Assembly (NCBI GenBank): GCA_005881025.1 | Contig: VBFO01000108.1 | Span: 1 to 36,994, forward strand | Length of the DNA: 36,994 bases | Direction of reading: 5' to 3' | Origin: Chloroflexota bacterium | GTDB taxonomy: Bacteria > Chloroflexota > Dormibacteria > Dormibacterales > Dormibacteraceae | Part shown: one piece after another, positions 1 through 8,138 of the stretch | Position numbering within the stretch: the stretch's first letter is position 1 | How the letters are laid out: the number at the start of each line of letters is the position of its first letter | Position numbers and translations under genes: made by a program | Notes under the pieces: generated by a model | What the model was told of the DNA's origin: nothing | What the model saw: the letters and a program-made list of their open reading frames with translations, nothing else | Database searches by the model: none

Positions 1-138
1 GTTGCGAGCATTGGATTGTGGTTGATCACCGTGTTGGCTTTGGTCCTGTTCGCTCGAGAAGCCGGCAGGTCGTCCCGACCCAGCATCAAGGCACGCCTCG
101 CCGGGCTCGCCCGCCAGTGGCAATCGATGTGGGAGTGA
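1..138 (+). CDS. C-terminal fragment of an unidentified membrane protein (5' end outside window)
   Basis: Frame 1 is open from the first base to a TGA at 136-138 and gives 45 residues. It starts with a hydrophobic stretch (about residues 4-18, rich in Leu, Val and Ile), which looks like the end of a transmembrane helix. A basic, amphipathic tail follows, ending in WQSMWE. The start lies outside the window. No family can be assigned from this tail. It converges on the minus-strand gene that ends at 176, leaving a 37-bp gap. Codon positions look coding (GC-rich third positions), but the fragment is short. Confidence 0.5.
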   Translation, partial: VASIGLWLITVLALVLFAREAGRSSRPSIKARLAGLARQWQSMWE

Positions 139-175
139 TCTCCGGGCGATCAACCGGGCCCGAATCGCGCGAGCG

Positions 176-934
176 CTAGCGCAGCGACTCGTACGGGAAC
201 GCAGCAGCAAACGGCTCATAAAGCAGGAGCACCTGCTCGATAGGCAACAGGTCGCGCATGAAGATCCCGCCCGCCGCAACCCCTGCCGTGCCCACGATGC
301 CGGATCCGTCATGGGGCGCTGCCTGCTCAGCCAGGTCCTGCGCCGCTCGGAACGAGATCGTCCGGCCCGATGTATGTGCCAGTTCGATGGCCGCCTTCCA
401 CGCAGCTGAATACATCAGAGGGACGGTGAAGTCCTGAGCAGCTGACGCAACCGTGGGCTGGACGCCGGCACCCGTCATCGTCACCGGTTTTGGCGGCTCG
501 GCCAGCGCCCTGGAAACGGCCATCACCTCGGTCTTGGCGTCGCCATTCAGGGTGGGGAGAAACTCCATGAACAAAGCGATCTGGCGGTCGATGGCCGGTG
601 GCGACTCGTACCCCGGCCCCGGCAGCACCGTCGCGAACGGCCGGTAGTGGGCGGAAAACTCTCCCTGGCTCATCTGTTCCCGGACCAGGATCGCGAGCGC
701 CACGATCTGCGCTGACTCGAGCGCGGCCGAGGCCATCGACTCGGCCGGCAGCACCTTGCTGATCGCAAGCTTGGTCTGGGCCACCCGAAACCCGCCGGTG
801 AATGCGTTCGCCATGGCCTGGTCTGCGCTCGAGAGCAGCCGGTCCAGGCGCTCTTCCTGCACCGCAATCGACGCGCGCTGACGAGACAGCACGCGCGAGG
901 CCGCGATCCACTCCCACTGCGCCTTGGTGAGCAT
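176..934 (-). CDS. Hypothetical protein, helical, downstream of glpX
   Basis: About 252 residues from ATG 934. An alternative CTG at 979 would overlap the glpX stop as CTGA and add 15 residues, so the start is uncertain; neither has a clear ribosome binding site. The N-terminal half is predicted helical (a run with QEERLDRLLSSADQAMANAF), the middle has a Pro/Gly-rich segment, and the C-terminal part ends in FPYESLR. There is no convincing signal peptide or transmembrane segment. I do not recognise the family. It is the last gene of the run containing the bactofilin and glpX and is probably cotranscribed with them. The longer frame running back to 1543 is a shadow of glpX. Confidence 0.55.
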   Translation of the reverse strand: MLTKAQWEWIAASRVLSRQRASIAVQEERLDRLLSSADQAMANAFTGGFRVAQTKLAISKVLPAESMASAALESAQIVALAILVREQMSQGEFSAHYRPFATVLPGPGYESPPAIDRQIALFMEFLPTLNGDAKTEVMAVSRALAEPPKPVTMTGAGVQPTVASAAQDFTVPLMYSAAWKAAIELAHTSGRTISFRAAQDLAEQAAPHDGSGIVGTAGVAAGGIFMRDLLPIEQVLLLYEPFAAAFPYESLR

Positions 935-975
935 CTTCGTGGCGGCCCCGAGGAACTGGCCGGCTTCGGTGGCGC

Positions 976-1983
976 TCAGCGGACCGCCACCTGCTCCGGG
1001 AGCAGGCCCTTGGCGCGCAGGTTGTCGATCGGGTGATAAGCGTCGACTATGCGCATGGTGCCCGACGTAGACCGGAGCACCATCGATTGCGTGTACGCGT
1101 AAACGTCCTCGTAGCGAACGCCCTTCAGGAGCTCGCCCGATGTGATCCCGGTCGCGGCGAAGAAGATGTCGGTCCCCGAGCAGAGATCGTCGAGGCAAAG
1201 GACCTGGTTCGGCTTGTGGCCCTCTTTGACCGCGACGTCTTTCTCTGCCTCGTCGCGGAAGAAGAGCCTCGCTTGCATGTCGCCGCCGATGGTCTTGATC
1301 GCGCACGCTGCGAGGACACCTTCGGTGGCCCCGCCCGAGCCCATCATGCAGTGGACCCCAGATCGCATCTCCAGCGTCGCCTCGAGCGCGCCTGCAACGT
1401 CGCCGGCGGTGATGAGCTTGATGCGGGCTCCTACATCGCGGATCTGGGCGATGATCTCTCGGTTCCGCTCCCGCTCGAGAACCACGACTGTGAGCTCCTG
1501 GACCGGAAGGCCCTCGGCCCCGGCGATCCGCAGCAGGTTCCACTCCACCGGCATGTCGAGATCGATCACACCCCGCGCCCGCCGGCCGACCACCAGCTTC
1601 AGCATGTAGGGGACGTGCGTCGTGAACATGGATCCTCGCTCCGCCAGCGCGACCACCGAGATCGCACCCGGAAGCCCGCTCGCGGTGAGACTGGTGCCTT
1701 CAATGGGGTCGACGGCAACATCGACCGCCGGCTCGAGCCCGTTGCCAATCTGCTCCCCGAAGTAGAGCATCGGCGCCTTGTCCTTCTCGCCTTCGCCGAT
1801 GACGACGGTGCCCTTCATGTCCACGTCAGCTAGCGCCTCGCGGATGGCTTCGACCGCGCGGAGGTCGGCCGCCTCCTTGTTGCCCCGACCCTGGAGTGGA
1901 GCGGCGGCCAGCGCCCCCGCTTCGGTGACGCGCAACAGCTCCAGGGCAAGGTTTCGGTTGATCTTGCCCTTTACTTCCGACAC
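976..1983 (-). CDS. glpX: Class II fructose-1,6-bisphosphatase (GlpX family)
   Basis: 335 residues, matching the usual length of about 336. It hydrolyses fructose 1,6-bisphosphate to fructose 6-phosphate in gluconeogenesis, in the cytoplasm, using divalent metal ions. Family signatures are visible: VVIGEGEKDKAPMLYFGE near residues 60-77, the metal-binding DVAVDPIEGTS near 88-98, MGSGGATEGVLAA, and a C-terminal STSGTMRIVDAYHP. GTG 1983 gives the family-typical N terminus (SEVKGKINRNLALELLRVTEAGALAA); the frame extends upstream but that part looks non-coding. It starts 11 bp after the small gene ending at 1995. As the only gluconeogenic bisphosphatase in view, it fits with the ROK sugar kinase upstream. 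No allosteric element is evident. Confidence 0.93.
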   Translation of the reverse strand: MSEVKGKINRNLALELLRVTEAGALAAAPLQGRGNKEAADLRAVEAIREALADVDMKGTVVIGEGEKDKAPMLYFGEQIGNGLEPAVDVAVDPIEGTSLTASGLPGAISVVALAERGSMFTTHVPYMLKLVVGRRARGVIDLDMPVEWNLLRIAGAEGLPVQELTVVVLERERNREIIAQIRDVGARIKLITAGDVAGALEATLEMRSGVHCMMGSGGATEGVLAACAIKTIGGDMQARLFFRDEAEKDVAVKEGHKPNQVLCLDDLCSGTDIFFAATGITSGELLKGVRYEDVYAYTQSMVLRSTSGTMRIVDAYHPIDNLRAKGLLPEQVAVR

Positions 1984-1994
1984 TGCTTGAAAGG

Positions 1995-2390
1995 CTACCC
2001 GATGCCTCGGCGCCGAATCGGCAGCTTGTCGGCCTCGACCCACAGCTCGCTCTTGGTCGCGAGCCTGCGTTCGCCCTCCGCCCCCTGGTAGACACAGGTC
2101 CGCTCAAGAACCGCCGTGATACGCACCTTGACACCGTTCAGGAGGGCGTCGAAGCCCTCGAGGAGGACCTCGTCTTCCTCGAGCTGAACCTCGCTCAGCC
2201 TCCTGGATCCACCCGGCAGCTGCCTTGGCGGTGGCGCATGGTCAGCCCACGCGGTTCGCGGCCGGCCGGGCTTTATGGTCAGGCGCGCCGCCGCGGGCGG
2301 GCGTCCGCTCGGCCGCCTCAGTGGTGGCGGCTGCCCATCGCGCCCGGTCTTCTCCGGCGCCTTCCTGGATGGGCGCTTAGAAGAACTCAC
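1995..2390 (-). CDS. Small hypothetical protein with basic disordered N terminus
   Basis: 131 residues from GTG 2390, which overlaps the last codons of the bactofilin gene, suggesting translational coupling. The first ~75 residues are rich in Lys, Arg and Pro and look disordered. The C-terminal ~60 residues look folded, with an acidic patch (LEEDEVLLEGFDALL) followed by strands (VKVRITAVLERTCVYQG, KSELWVEADKLPIRRRG). I do not recognise the family. Its position directly behind a bactofilin suggests a partner or a cell-envelope role, but this is inference. The stop at 1995 is 11 bp ahead of glpX. Confidence 0.6.
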   Translation of the reverse strand: MSSSKRPSRKAPEKTGRDGQPPPLRRPSGRPPAAARLTIKPGRPRTAWADHAPPPRQLPGGSRRLSEVQLEEDEVLLEGFDALLNGVKVRITAVLERTCVYQGAEGERRLATKSELWVEADKLPIRRRGIG

Positions 2391-2886
2391 CCCAGAACTT
2401 CTTGACCCTGTCGACGGGATGGCCCGGGTTGTTCGCACTGGGCGCAATGGTGCGGGGACGCGCCTCGATCACAGACTGGTCGCCACCCTCCGGGATACCT
2501 TCGGGGTGCACCCGGATCACGCCGTGGTGCACGCCCCCTTCCTGGACCACCAGCGCTCCGACCCTTGCATCGCCTTCCAGGCGTCCGGAGCTCGTGATCT
2601 TCAGCCGCGCCGGTGCCACCACGTTGCCGCGCACATACCCGGCGATCGTGACTCGAGCAGCGCGAATGTCGGCCTCGACGTGTGCGTCAGGCCCGATCAT
2701 CAGGTCGCCTTCGCATTCGATCTGGCCGCTGAACGTTCCGAGAACGCTGCCGCTGCTCCGAATCTGCAGCCGGCCGGACAGCGCGTCCTCCTTTGCCAGT
2801 ACCGTCACGGGGGACTCAGCCGGATGGCTCTCCCGTTCCCCGTTCACGGCGGGAGCCGCGATCATCTCCAAACCCGTATCGGCCAT
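2377..2886 (-). CDS. Bactofilin family cytoskeletal protein
   Basis: 169 residues. Bactofilins polymerise without nucleotide into filaments at the membrane and help shape cells or position proteins. The central part (about residues 30-120) has the repeating strand pattern of the DUF583 beta-helix, for example SGRLQIRSSGSVLGTFSGQI, GPDAHVEADIRAARVTIAGY and SGRLEGDARVGALVV, with a glycine every few residues. It has flexible N- and C-terminal tails, as usual in the family. ATG 2886 is chosen over an upstream ATG because of the GGGAGGGGCAG ribosome binding site just before it. A 107-bp gap separates it from the nucleotidyltransferase gene upstream, so it may have its own promoter. Confidence 0.85.
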   Translation of the reverse strand: MADTGLEMIAAPAVNGERESHPAESPVTVLAKEDALSGRLQIRSSGSVLGTFSGQIECEGDLMIGPDAHVEADIRAARVTIAGYVRGNVVAPARLKITSSGRLEGDARVGALVVQEGGVHHGVIRVHPEGIPEGGDQSVIEARPRTIAPSANNPGHPVDRVKKFWGEFF

Positions 2887-2993
2887 CTGCCCCTCCCTTC
2901 GGCACCCCATCACCCAACCACCGCACCGATTCGGCCGGTGGCCCTGAGGCCAGCATAACGGCTGCCTGCTGGGTTGCGGAGGTAAGGATCTGG

Positions 2994-4358
2994 TTAAAGG
3001 TCGGGGTGGCCGGCGAGGTATTCGAGCACCGCGTCGCGGTCGGCCGGGATCTCACCTTCCATCACCAGCTCGGTGAGGCGCGCCTTGATCCGCCCGACCT
3101 CTGGCCCGGCATCGATGCCCCGCACCCGCATGATGTCCTGCCCGTCGACCGGTGAGGCGAGCCTGGATGGCTTTTCCGAAAGGACGCCTCGAAGCCGGCG
3201 GTCGAGCTCGTCAAGCTTGCCGGGTTCCGGATACGCCGACGCGGCCAGGTCGGCTCGGGCCAGCCCCATCAACCTCTGGAGCTGCGGTCCGGCCTCTCGC
3301 GCGAGGCGCCTCACCGCCCCATCGGACCAGTCGGATCGGTAGTAGACCGGCCTCAGATGCAGCTGGACCAGCCTGGCGACCACCTCGATCTCCTTGATCG
3401 GGAAGCGCAATCGGCTGAGGGCGCCGGTGGCCAGCTCGGCCCCGACCGCCTCGTGACCGGTGAACGCACCGTCGGGCGTGGCCGTGGCCGGCTTCCCCAC
3501 GTCGTGGAACAGGGCAGCGAGCCGGGTCAGGAGGTCATCCGGCGTGGCGTCCAGCGCGAGTAGCGTGTGCCCGAACACATCGTGCGTGTGATAGCCGCCC
3601 TGCTCCACGCCTTTGCACGCCGCCAGCTCCGGAATCACGACGCCGAGCAACCCACCCTCGTCCAGCAGCTCCACGGCGCGCCGGGGCCGTGGTGAGACCA
3701 GCATCTTTCTCAGCTCGTCCGCGATGCGCTCTACAGAGACGACTGGCGGTACCAGGCGGCCCTGCATCGCGCGCATGGCGGGAGCGATCTCCGGCGAGAG
3801 CTCAAAGCCGAGCTCGGACGCGAACCGAACCGCCCTCAGCATCCGGAGCGGGTCGTCGTTGAACGTCTGCTCCGGCGGGGCCGGAGTGCGGATGATCCGA
3901 GCCGTCAGGTCGGCCATGCCCACGCCGAGGCGGTCCTCGACATGACCATCGAAATCCATGAGCAGCGTGTTGATGGTGAAGTCCCGACGCTTCAGGTCTT
4001 CTTCCAGCGAAGCAGGGCGAACATCGGGCTTTCGCGAGTCAGGCGGGTAGGACTCCGAGCGAGCTGAGACGAACTCGACGATATGGCCGGGCACCGTCAC
4101 CTGTGCGGTGCCAAATCTTTCGAACACAACCGGCGGTGGGGCGCCCGCCAGCTCGGCGAAGCGAACCGCGAGGTCGTGGCCGCGACCGTTCTCCACCACA
4201 ACGTCAGGATTCGGGTGAGTACGTCCGAGCAGCTTGTCGCGCACGTAGCCCCCGACCACCCAGGCGCCTGCGCCGACCTCTTGGGCGGCCTGCCTGAGGA
4301 GCCGAAGCAGATCGCCGTCGCTGACCGCGGTGTCCGTTACTGGTTGATCCGCGCCCAT
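2994..4358 (-). CDS. CCA tRNA nucleotidyltransferase / poly(A) polymerase family protein with HD domain
   Basis: 454 residues. The class II nucleotidyltransferase head is clear: GGYVRDKLLGR near residue 37, RRDFTINTLLMDF, and the DDPLRMLRAVRFASELGFEL linker block. A C-terminal HD phosphohydrolase domain follows (HTLLALD, LFHDVGKP). Such enzymes repair or add the 3' CCA of tRNA, or act as poly(A) polymerases. The usual catalytic D-x-D after the first motif reads N-P-D here (THPNPDVVVE), so the first metal-binding Asp appears to be Asn; see findings. The start ATG overlaps the end of the ROK gene by 22 bp, so the two are probably coupled. All three tRNA genes in this window already encode CCA, so this enzyme would be needed mainly for repair. 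Confidence 0.85.
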   Translation of the reverse strand: MGADQPVTDTAVSDGDLLRLLRQAAQEVGAGAWVVGGYVRDKLLGRTHPNPDVVVENGRGHDLAVRFAELAGAPPPVVFERFGTAQVTVPGHIVEFVSARSESYPPDSRKPDVRPASLEEDLKRRDFTINTLLMDFDGHVEDRLGVGMADLTARIIRTPAPPEQTFNDDPLRMLRAVRFASELGFELSPEIAPAMRAMQGRLVPPVVSVERIADELRKMLVSPRPRRAVELLDEGGLLGVVIPELAACKGVEQGGYHTHDVFGHTLLALDATPDDLLTRLAALFHDVGKPATATPDGAFTGHEAVGAELATGALSRLRFPIKEIEVVARLVQLHLRPVYYRSDWSDGAVRRLAREAGPQLQRLMGLARADLAASAYPEPGKLDELDRRLRGVLSEKPSRLASPVDGQDIMRVRGIDAGPEVGRIKARLTELVMEGEIPADRDAVLEYLAGHPDL

Positions 4359-5212
4359 TCCACCGCACCGACCTGGCCCGCGCGATCGCCGAGGCGGGCT
4401 CTGAGGAGTCGGGGCCGGCGGGCTGGCTTGATGAAAGGCGAGGACTTCAGCGTCTCGATCATGGTGGGCTGCACGAGCGCCCAGGACCGCGTGACCCCGC
4501 CGCCCATCACGAACAGCTCCGGATCGATAGCGTTGGTCAGGCTGATCAGGGCCAGGCCCATGTAGCGAGCGGCTCTCTCGACAACCATGCGCGCGTGCTC
4601 GTTCCCACCTTGCGCCGCCTTGAACAGCTCAGCCGCCGGATGGCCCGTCTCACGCGCGAGGCTCGCTCCGCCCGCCATCGCCTCCAGGCATCCGCGCTGC
4701 CCGCAGTTGTCGAGCGGCCCGTCAGGGTCGATGATCATGTGCCCGATCTCGCCGGCCGTGCCGTGGGCCCCGCGGTGAAGGCGGCCGCCGATGATGAGCC
4801 CACCGCCAACTCCTGTCGACCACGTGATGTAGACCATGTTGCGAGTGCCGCGGCCGGCGCCGCGGTGGTACTCGCCCAAGCCGGCCATGTCCGCGTCGTT
4901 GGCCACGTGAACCTGGGCGCCCGTGGCACGGCGAAGCATCGATGCGAGAGGAACGTTGCGCCAGCCCGGCAGGTTGGGTGGGTTCACCAGCACCCCGTGC
5001 TCGATGTCGATCGGGCCTGGGGCACCGATCGCGATGCTGTTGATCTTCTCGCGCCGGCGGTGCTGCTCGATCTCTGCGGCGGCCCACTCCACCATCCGCT
5101 GCGGTGTGCCGAGCAGAGGGGTCTTGGTCCTGAAGCTCGCGAGCAGCTGCCCGTCCGAGCGCGCGAGCGCCACGCGAACCTGAGTCCCCCCTAGATCGAT
5201 GCCCGCCAGCAT
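4337..5212 (-). CDS. ROK family sugar kinase (glucokinase-like)
   Basis: 291 residues from ATG 5212. ROK proteins phosphorylate glucose, fructose, N-acetyl sugars or act as sugar-sensing repressors. There is no N-terminal helix-turn-helix here, so this is the kinase form. Seen in order: the phosphate-binding LAGIDLGGTQVRVAL at the N terminus, VANDADMAGLGE carrying the catalytic Asp, STGVGGGLIIGGRLHRG, AGEIGHM, and the zinc segment DNCGQRGCLEAMAGG. The first cysteine of the usual CxCGxxGCxE zinc motif is Asp here, so zinc binding may be weak or different. Glucokinase is the most likely activity, but the substrate cannot be read from sequence. The 205-bp gap upstream carries three hairpins. Confidence 0.85.
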   Translation of the reverse strand: MLAGIDLGGTQVRVALARSDGQLLASFRTKTPLLGTPQRMVEWAAAEIEQHRRREKINSIAIGAPGPIDIEHGVLVNPPNLPGWRNVPLASMLRRATGAQVHVANDADMAGLGEYHRGAGRGTRNMVYITWSTGVGGGLIIGGRLHRGAHGTAGEIGHMIIDPDGPLDNCGQRGCLEAMAGGASLARETGHPAAELFKAAQGGNEHARMVVERAARYMGLALISLTNAIDPELFVMGGGVTRSWALVQPTMIETLKSSPFIKPARRPRLLRARLGDRAGQVGAVEWARINQ

Positions 5213-5244
5213 TCCGTGAGGTAGTGTCGCGCCTCCGGGGGCCA

Positions 5245-5258
5245 CCGCGTATTCGCGG
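5245..5258. repeat. Short hairpin in ROK-metF gap
   Basis: A perfect 5-bp inverted repeat, CCGCG and CGCGG, around a TATT loop. It lies 33 bp upstream of the ROK start and could be in its 5' leader. It is short, and in this GC-rich DNA it could be chance. Confidence 0.3.
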
Positions 5259-5300
5259 CATCGGCGGCCGGAGCCAAGGAAGGGGTGGCACAAGGAGGAG

Positions 5301-5325
5301 CGCGTCGTGCACGCGTAACGACGCG
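5301..5325. repeat. 8-bp inverted repeat between metF and ROK genes
   Basis: CGCGTCGT at 5301-5308 pairs perfectly with ACGACGCG at 5318-5325 around a 9-base loop. It lies downstream of metF and upstream of the ROK gene, so it may end metF transcription or be an operator for the ROK gene. No T-run follows on either strand. Confidence 0.4.
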
Positions 5326-5350
5326 TGCCGGGGTCCCTGACGCCGGCTTC

Positions 5351-5365
5351 GGCGGCGACGCCGCC
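5351..5365. terminator. Possible metF operon terminator hairpin (no T-run)
   Basis: GGCGGC, a 3-base GAC loop, then GCCGCC: a perfect 6-bp GC stem 53 bp past the metF stop. With the 5301-5325 hairpin beside it, this is the most likely place for the selA-selB-metF transcript to stop. It lacks a U-tract, so it would not be a classical intrinsic terminator. Confidence 0.35.
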
Positions 5366-5417
5366 CGGTCGCCTAGGCCGCGCAGACGCAAGGAACCTCG
5401 GAGGCGCGGCGCTCGGA

Positions 5418-6290
5418 TTAAGCGGTCAGGAGCTGCTGGCCCCGAAGGGCGGCCAGGATCTCCATCGGCGCGCGGGCTCGGTTGAAGGTGTAGAAGTGCA
5501 GGCCGGGCACTCCGGCTTCGAGCAGCTCCACGCACTGGGCGATGCAGTGACGCACGCCCGCTGCGCGCACGGCTTCGTCGTCGGCGGCCGCCGCAATCTC
5601 AGACTCGAGCCCGGCCGGAACCGTGGCGCCCGCCATCGAGGTCATGAACGCCAGCGAGCGACGGCTCGGCACCGGCATGAGCCCGGGCACGATGGGGAGC
5701 TCGACGCCAGACTCTGAAGCCCTGCGCACGAGATCGAAATAGAAGCGGTTGTCGAAGAAGAGCTGGGTGATGAGGAAGTCAGCGCCGGACTCGACCTTCA
5801 GCTGCATGTAGCGGAGCTCGTGGTCCAGATCTGGGCTTTCCGGATGCTTCTCGGCGCTGCACGCGGCTCCAATCCCAAAGCGGTAGCCCGAGCCTCGGAT
5901 GAGGCTCACCAGATCACTGCCGTGCATGAGCTGGGGGTCAGTGGGTTGGAAGGGTGCACCGGGACCTGGGGGGTCGCCGCGCAGGGCGAGCACGTTGGCC
6001 ACGCCCTCGCGCTCCATCCAGTTGAGAATGCGTCGAGTCTCGTCGGCAGTGTTTGCGCAGGTGAGGTGTGCCATCGCCTCGATGTGGTACTGCCGCTTGA
6101 TGCGGGTCACGAGCTCGAGCGTCTTGTCACCGGTGGCCTTGCGATACGTGACCGACACCCAGTCCGGTGCGTGCCCAGCGAGCGCAGCGATCGTCTTCTC
6201 GAGCGCGTCGACCTCGCTCTCGTCTCGAGGCGCCATGAACTCGAACGAGACTGTCGGCCGGCCGCCTACCAGCATGTCTGCGATGCGCAT
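5418..6290 (-). CDS. metF: Methylenetetrahydrofolate reductase
   Basis: 290 residues, the normal bacterial MetF length. This FAD enzyme reduces 5,10-methylene-tetrahydrofolate to 5-methyl-tetrahydrofolate, the methyl donor for methionine synthesis (or for the methyl branch of C1 pathways). Family features are the N-terminal VSFEFMAPRDE carrying the catalytic Glu, AHLTCANTADETRRIL, NVLALRGDPP, the GIGAACSAEKHPES block and ADFLITQLFFDN. Its start is only 12 bp downstream of the selB stop, so it is very likely read from the selenocysteine operon. No other C1 genes are visible here, so the link to selenium use (for example formate dehydrogenase) is only suggestive. Confidence 0.93.
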   Translation of the reverse strand: MRIADMLVGGRPTVSFEFMAPRDESEVDALEKTIAALAGHAPDWVSVTYRKATGDKTLELVTRIKRQYHIEAMAHLTCANTADETRRILNWMEREGVANVLALRGDPPGPGAPFQPTDPQLMHGSDLVSLIRGSGYRFGIGAACSAEKHPESPDLDHELRYMQLKVESGADFLITQLFFDNRFYFDLVRRASESGVELPIVPGLMPVPSRRSLAFMTSMAGATVPAGLESEIAAAADDEAVRAAGVRHCIAQCVELLEAGVPGLHFYTFNRARAPMEILAALRGQQLLTA

Positions 6291-6302
6291 CTGGCCAGCA
6301 GC

Positions 6303-8138
6303 CTACCGCAACACTCTTGCGTCGCCGACGCGACGAGTGATGCGCTGAGCATCCAGGTGCTCGAGGAGCGCGAGCACCGGACGGCGGCTGGCGCCCATTC
6401 GGTCGCGCAGCTGTGCGACGGTGATCGGGCCCTGTGTCTCGACCATCTCCTTGACCAGGGCGACAGCATCCGCGTACGCCTCGCGCGTGAATGCGACCTC
6501 GTCGCTGAGCCGAACCAGGTCGCCTCTGCGCTCCAGCGCGCGCACCACCTCCACCCCGGCTCCGCTGCGCTGCATCGCTTCCACCAGTGACGGCGGCGCG
6601 AAGCGATCGCGCGCGAGCTCCTCGACGAGCCGCGACGCTGGGCCTTCTCCAGACTCCATCGCAACGTGGTGTGATGGCAGAGCGACCTCTCCGTCCCGCT
6701 CCTGCAAGGTGCCGTCATCGATCAGGCCCCGAAGAGCGGCAGCGAATGCCGCGGGCGGCAGCCCGGACCTGCTGCGCATCTCCTCTCGCGGCATGCCAGG
6801 CCGGAGCGGATGCGCTGCGTGATAGGCGGCGAGCTCGTCGGTGATTCGCTGGGACAGTGCTCGCCAGTGTTCGGAGGCCCAAAGCCAGTCGTTGATGCGA
6901 CGGGCCCCCAGCGTATCGGCGTCAGCCTCCATCGAAAGCGTCGCCTTTAGAAGCGAAGCGACGGTAACCCCGCGCGGGTATTTGCGCAGCTCTTCTGCGA
7001 GCACGCTGCCTGCCGCACGCCGCTCAAGCGACTCGCGCACAGCGGCGTCGTGGCGCGGATGCTTGCGAGGGGCGACGTCTGCGAAACGCCCTCCAGCCAG
7101 GGTCAGAGAAGGGCTCGGCATCCGGAGCACGAAGCGGTCATCAGCCCTGGCGGCGACGGGACGCTCCAGGTAGAGCTGCACCCAGCCTTGCGCTCCGGGC
7201 TCGATTGAATCCTTTTCAAGCAGAATGGCGCGACAACCGATCTCGACAGTGCCGGTGTGCAGCGTCAGCGAAGCACCATGCCGCAGCGATCGCGGTGAGT
7301 CGGCGAGCACTCGCACCATCGCGTCAAGGCGCCGGGTCGAGGACAGCGTGCCCGGCGGCGCGAGCACGTCGCCCCGCGCGACCTCGTCCTTCTCCACACC
7401 GGTGACATTGACGGCCAGGCGCCCGCCGGGCGATGCGACGTCGACCTTCCGGCCGTGCTGTTGGAGCCCACGCACCCGCACGGTTCGGCCCTGCGGCACC
7501 ATCTCGAGCTCATCGCCCACCGACAGGACGCCGTCGACGAGCGTTCCCGTCAACACGGTTCCGAACCCGCTCATGGTGAAGGCGCGGTCGATGGGCAGCC
7601 GGGCGCGGCCCAGGTCGACCCTCTCTTTCGCGCCGGCGAGGATGCCGTCGAGGGCGGCGAGCAGCTCGTCGAGACCCTGTCGGGTTACCGCGGAGACGGG
7701 AACGATGCGCGCACCCGACAGCACCGACTTCTCGAGCGTCGAGACCACCTCGGACGTCACCATCTGCTGCCAGTCGGCCTCGACGAGGTCGATCTTCGTC
7801 AGCGCAACCAACCCGGATGGCACTTCGAGCAGATCGATGATCTGCAGATGCTCGAGCGTTTGCGGGCGCACTCCCTCGTCCGCGGCCACGACCAGGATCA
7901 CTGCGTCCAGCCCATGCACGCCGGCCAGCATGTTGCGGATGAAGCGTGCATGGCCGGGCACGTCGACGACTCCCACCTCGAGGCCGCTCGGCAGCTCCAG
8001 GTGGGCGAAACCCAGATCGATGGTCATCCCACGCCGCTTCTCTTCGGCGAGCCGATCGGGATCGATGCCCGTCAGCGCCGTGATCAGCGTCGACTTGCCG
8101 TGATCGATGTGCCCAGCGGTCCCGATGACAAAGCTCAC
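6303..8138 (-). CDS. selB: Selenocysteine-specific translation elongation factor SelB
   Basis: 611 residues, matching the family (about 610-640). SelB delivers Sec-tRNA(Sec) to in-frame UGA codons that carry a SECIS hairpin. The GTPase domain shows GHIDHGKST at residues 9-17, GMTID, DVPGHARF and TKID, followed by two beta-barrel domains (RAFTMSGFGTVLTGTL) and C-terminal winged-helix repeats that bind SECIS RNA. The start is GTG 8138, overlapping the selA stop as GTGA. The frame continues further upstream, but that part is a shadow of selA and the start chosen gives the family's N terminus. No tRNA-Sec gene, selD or selenoprotein gene is recognisable in this window. Confidence 0.96.
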   Translation of the reverse strand: MSFVIGTAGHIDHGKSTLITALTGIDPDRLAEEKRRGMTIDLGFAHLELPSGLEVGVVDVPGHARFIRNMLAGVHGLDAVILVVAADEGVRPQTLEHLQIIDLLEVPSGLVALTKIDLVEADWQQMVTSEVVSTLEKSVLSGARIVPVSAVTRQGLDELLAALDGILAGAKERVDLGRARLPIDRAFTMSGFGTVLTGTLVDGVLSVGDELEMVPQGRTVRVRGLQQHGRKVDVASPGGRLAVNVTGVEKDEVARGDVLAPPGTLSSTRRLDAMVRVLADSPRSLRHGASLTLHTGTVEIGCRAILLEKDSIEPGAQGWVQLYLERPVAARADDRFVLRMPSPSLTLAGGRFADVAPRKHPRHDAAVRESLERRAAGSVLAEELRKYPRGVTVASLLKATLSMEADADTLGARRINDWLWASEHWRALSQRITDELAAYHAAHPLRPGMPREEMRSRSGLPPAAFAAALRGLIDDGTLQERDGEVALPSHHVAMESGEGPASRLVEELARDRFAPPSLVEAMQRSGAGVEVVRALERRGDLVRLSDEVAFTREAYADAVALVKEMVETQGPITVAQLRDRMGASRRPVLALLEHLDAQRITRRVGDARVLR

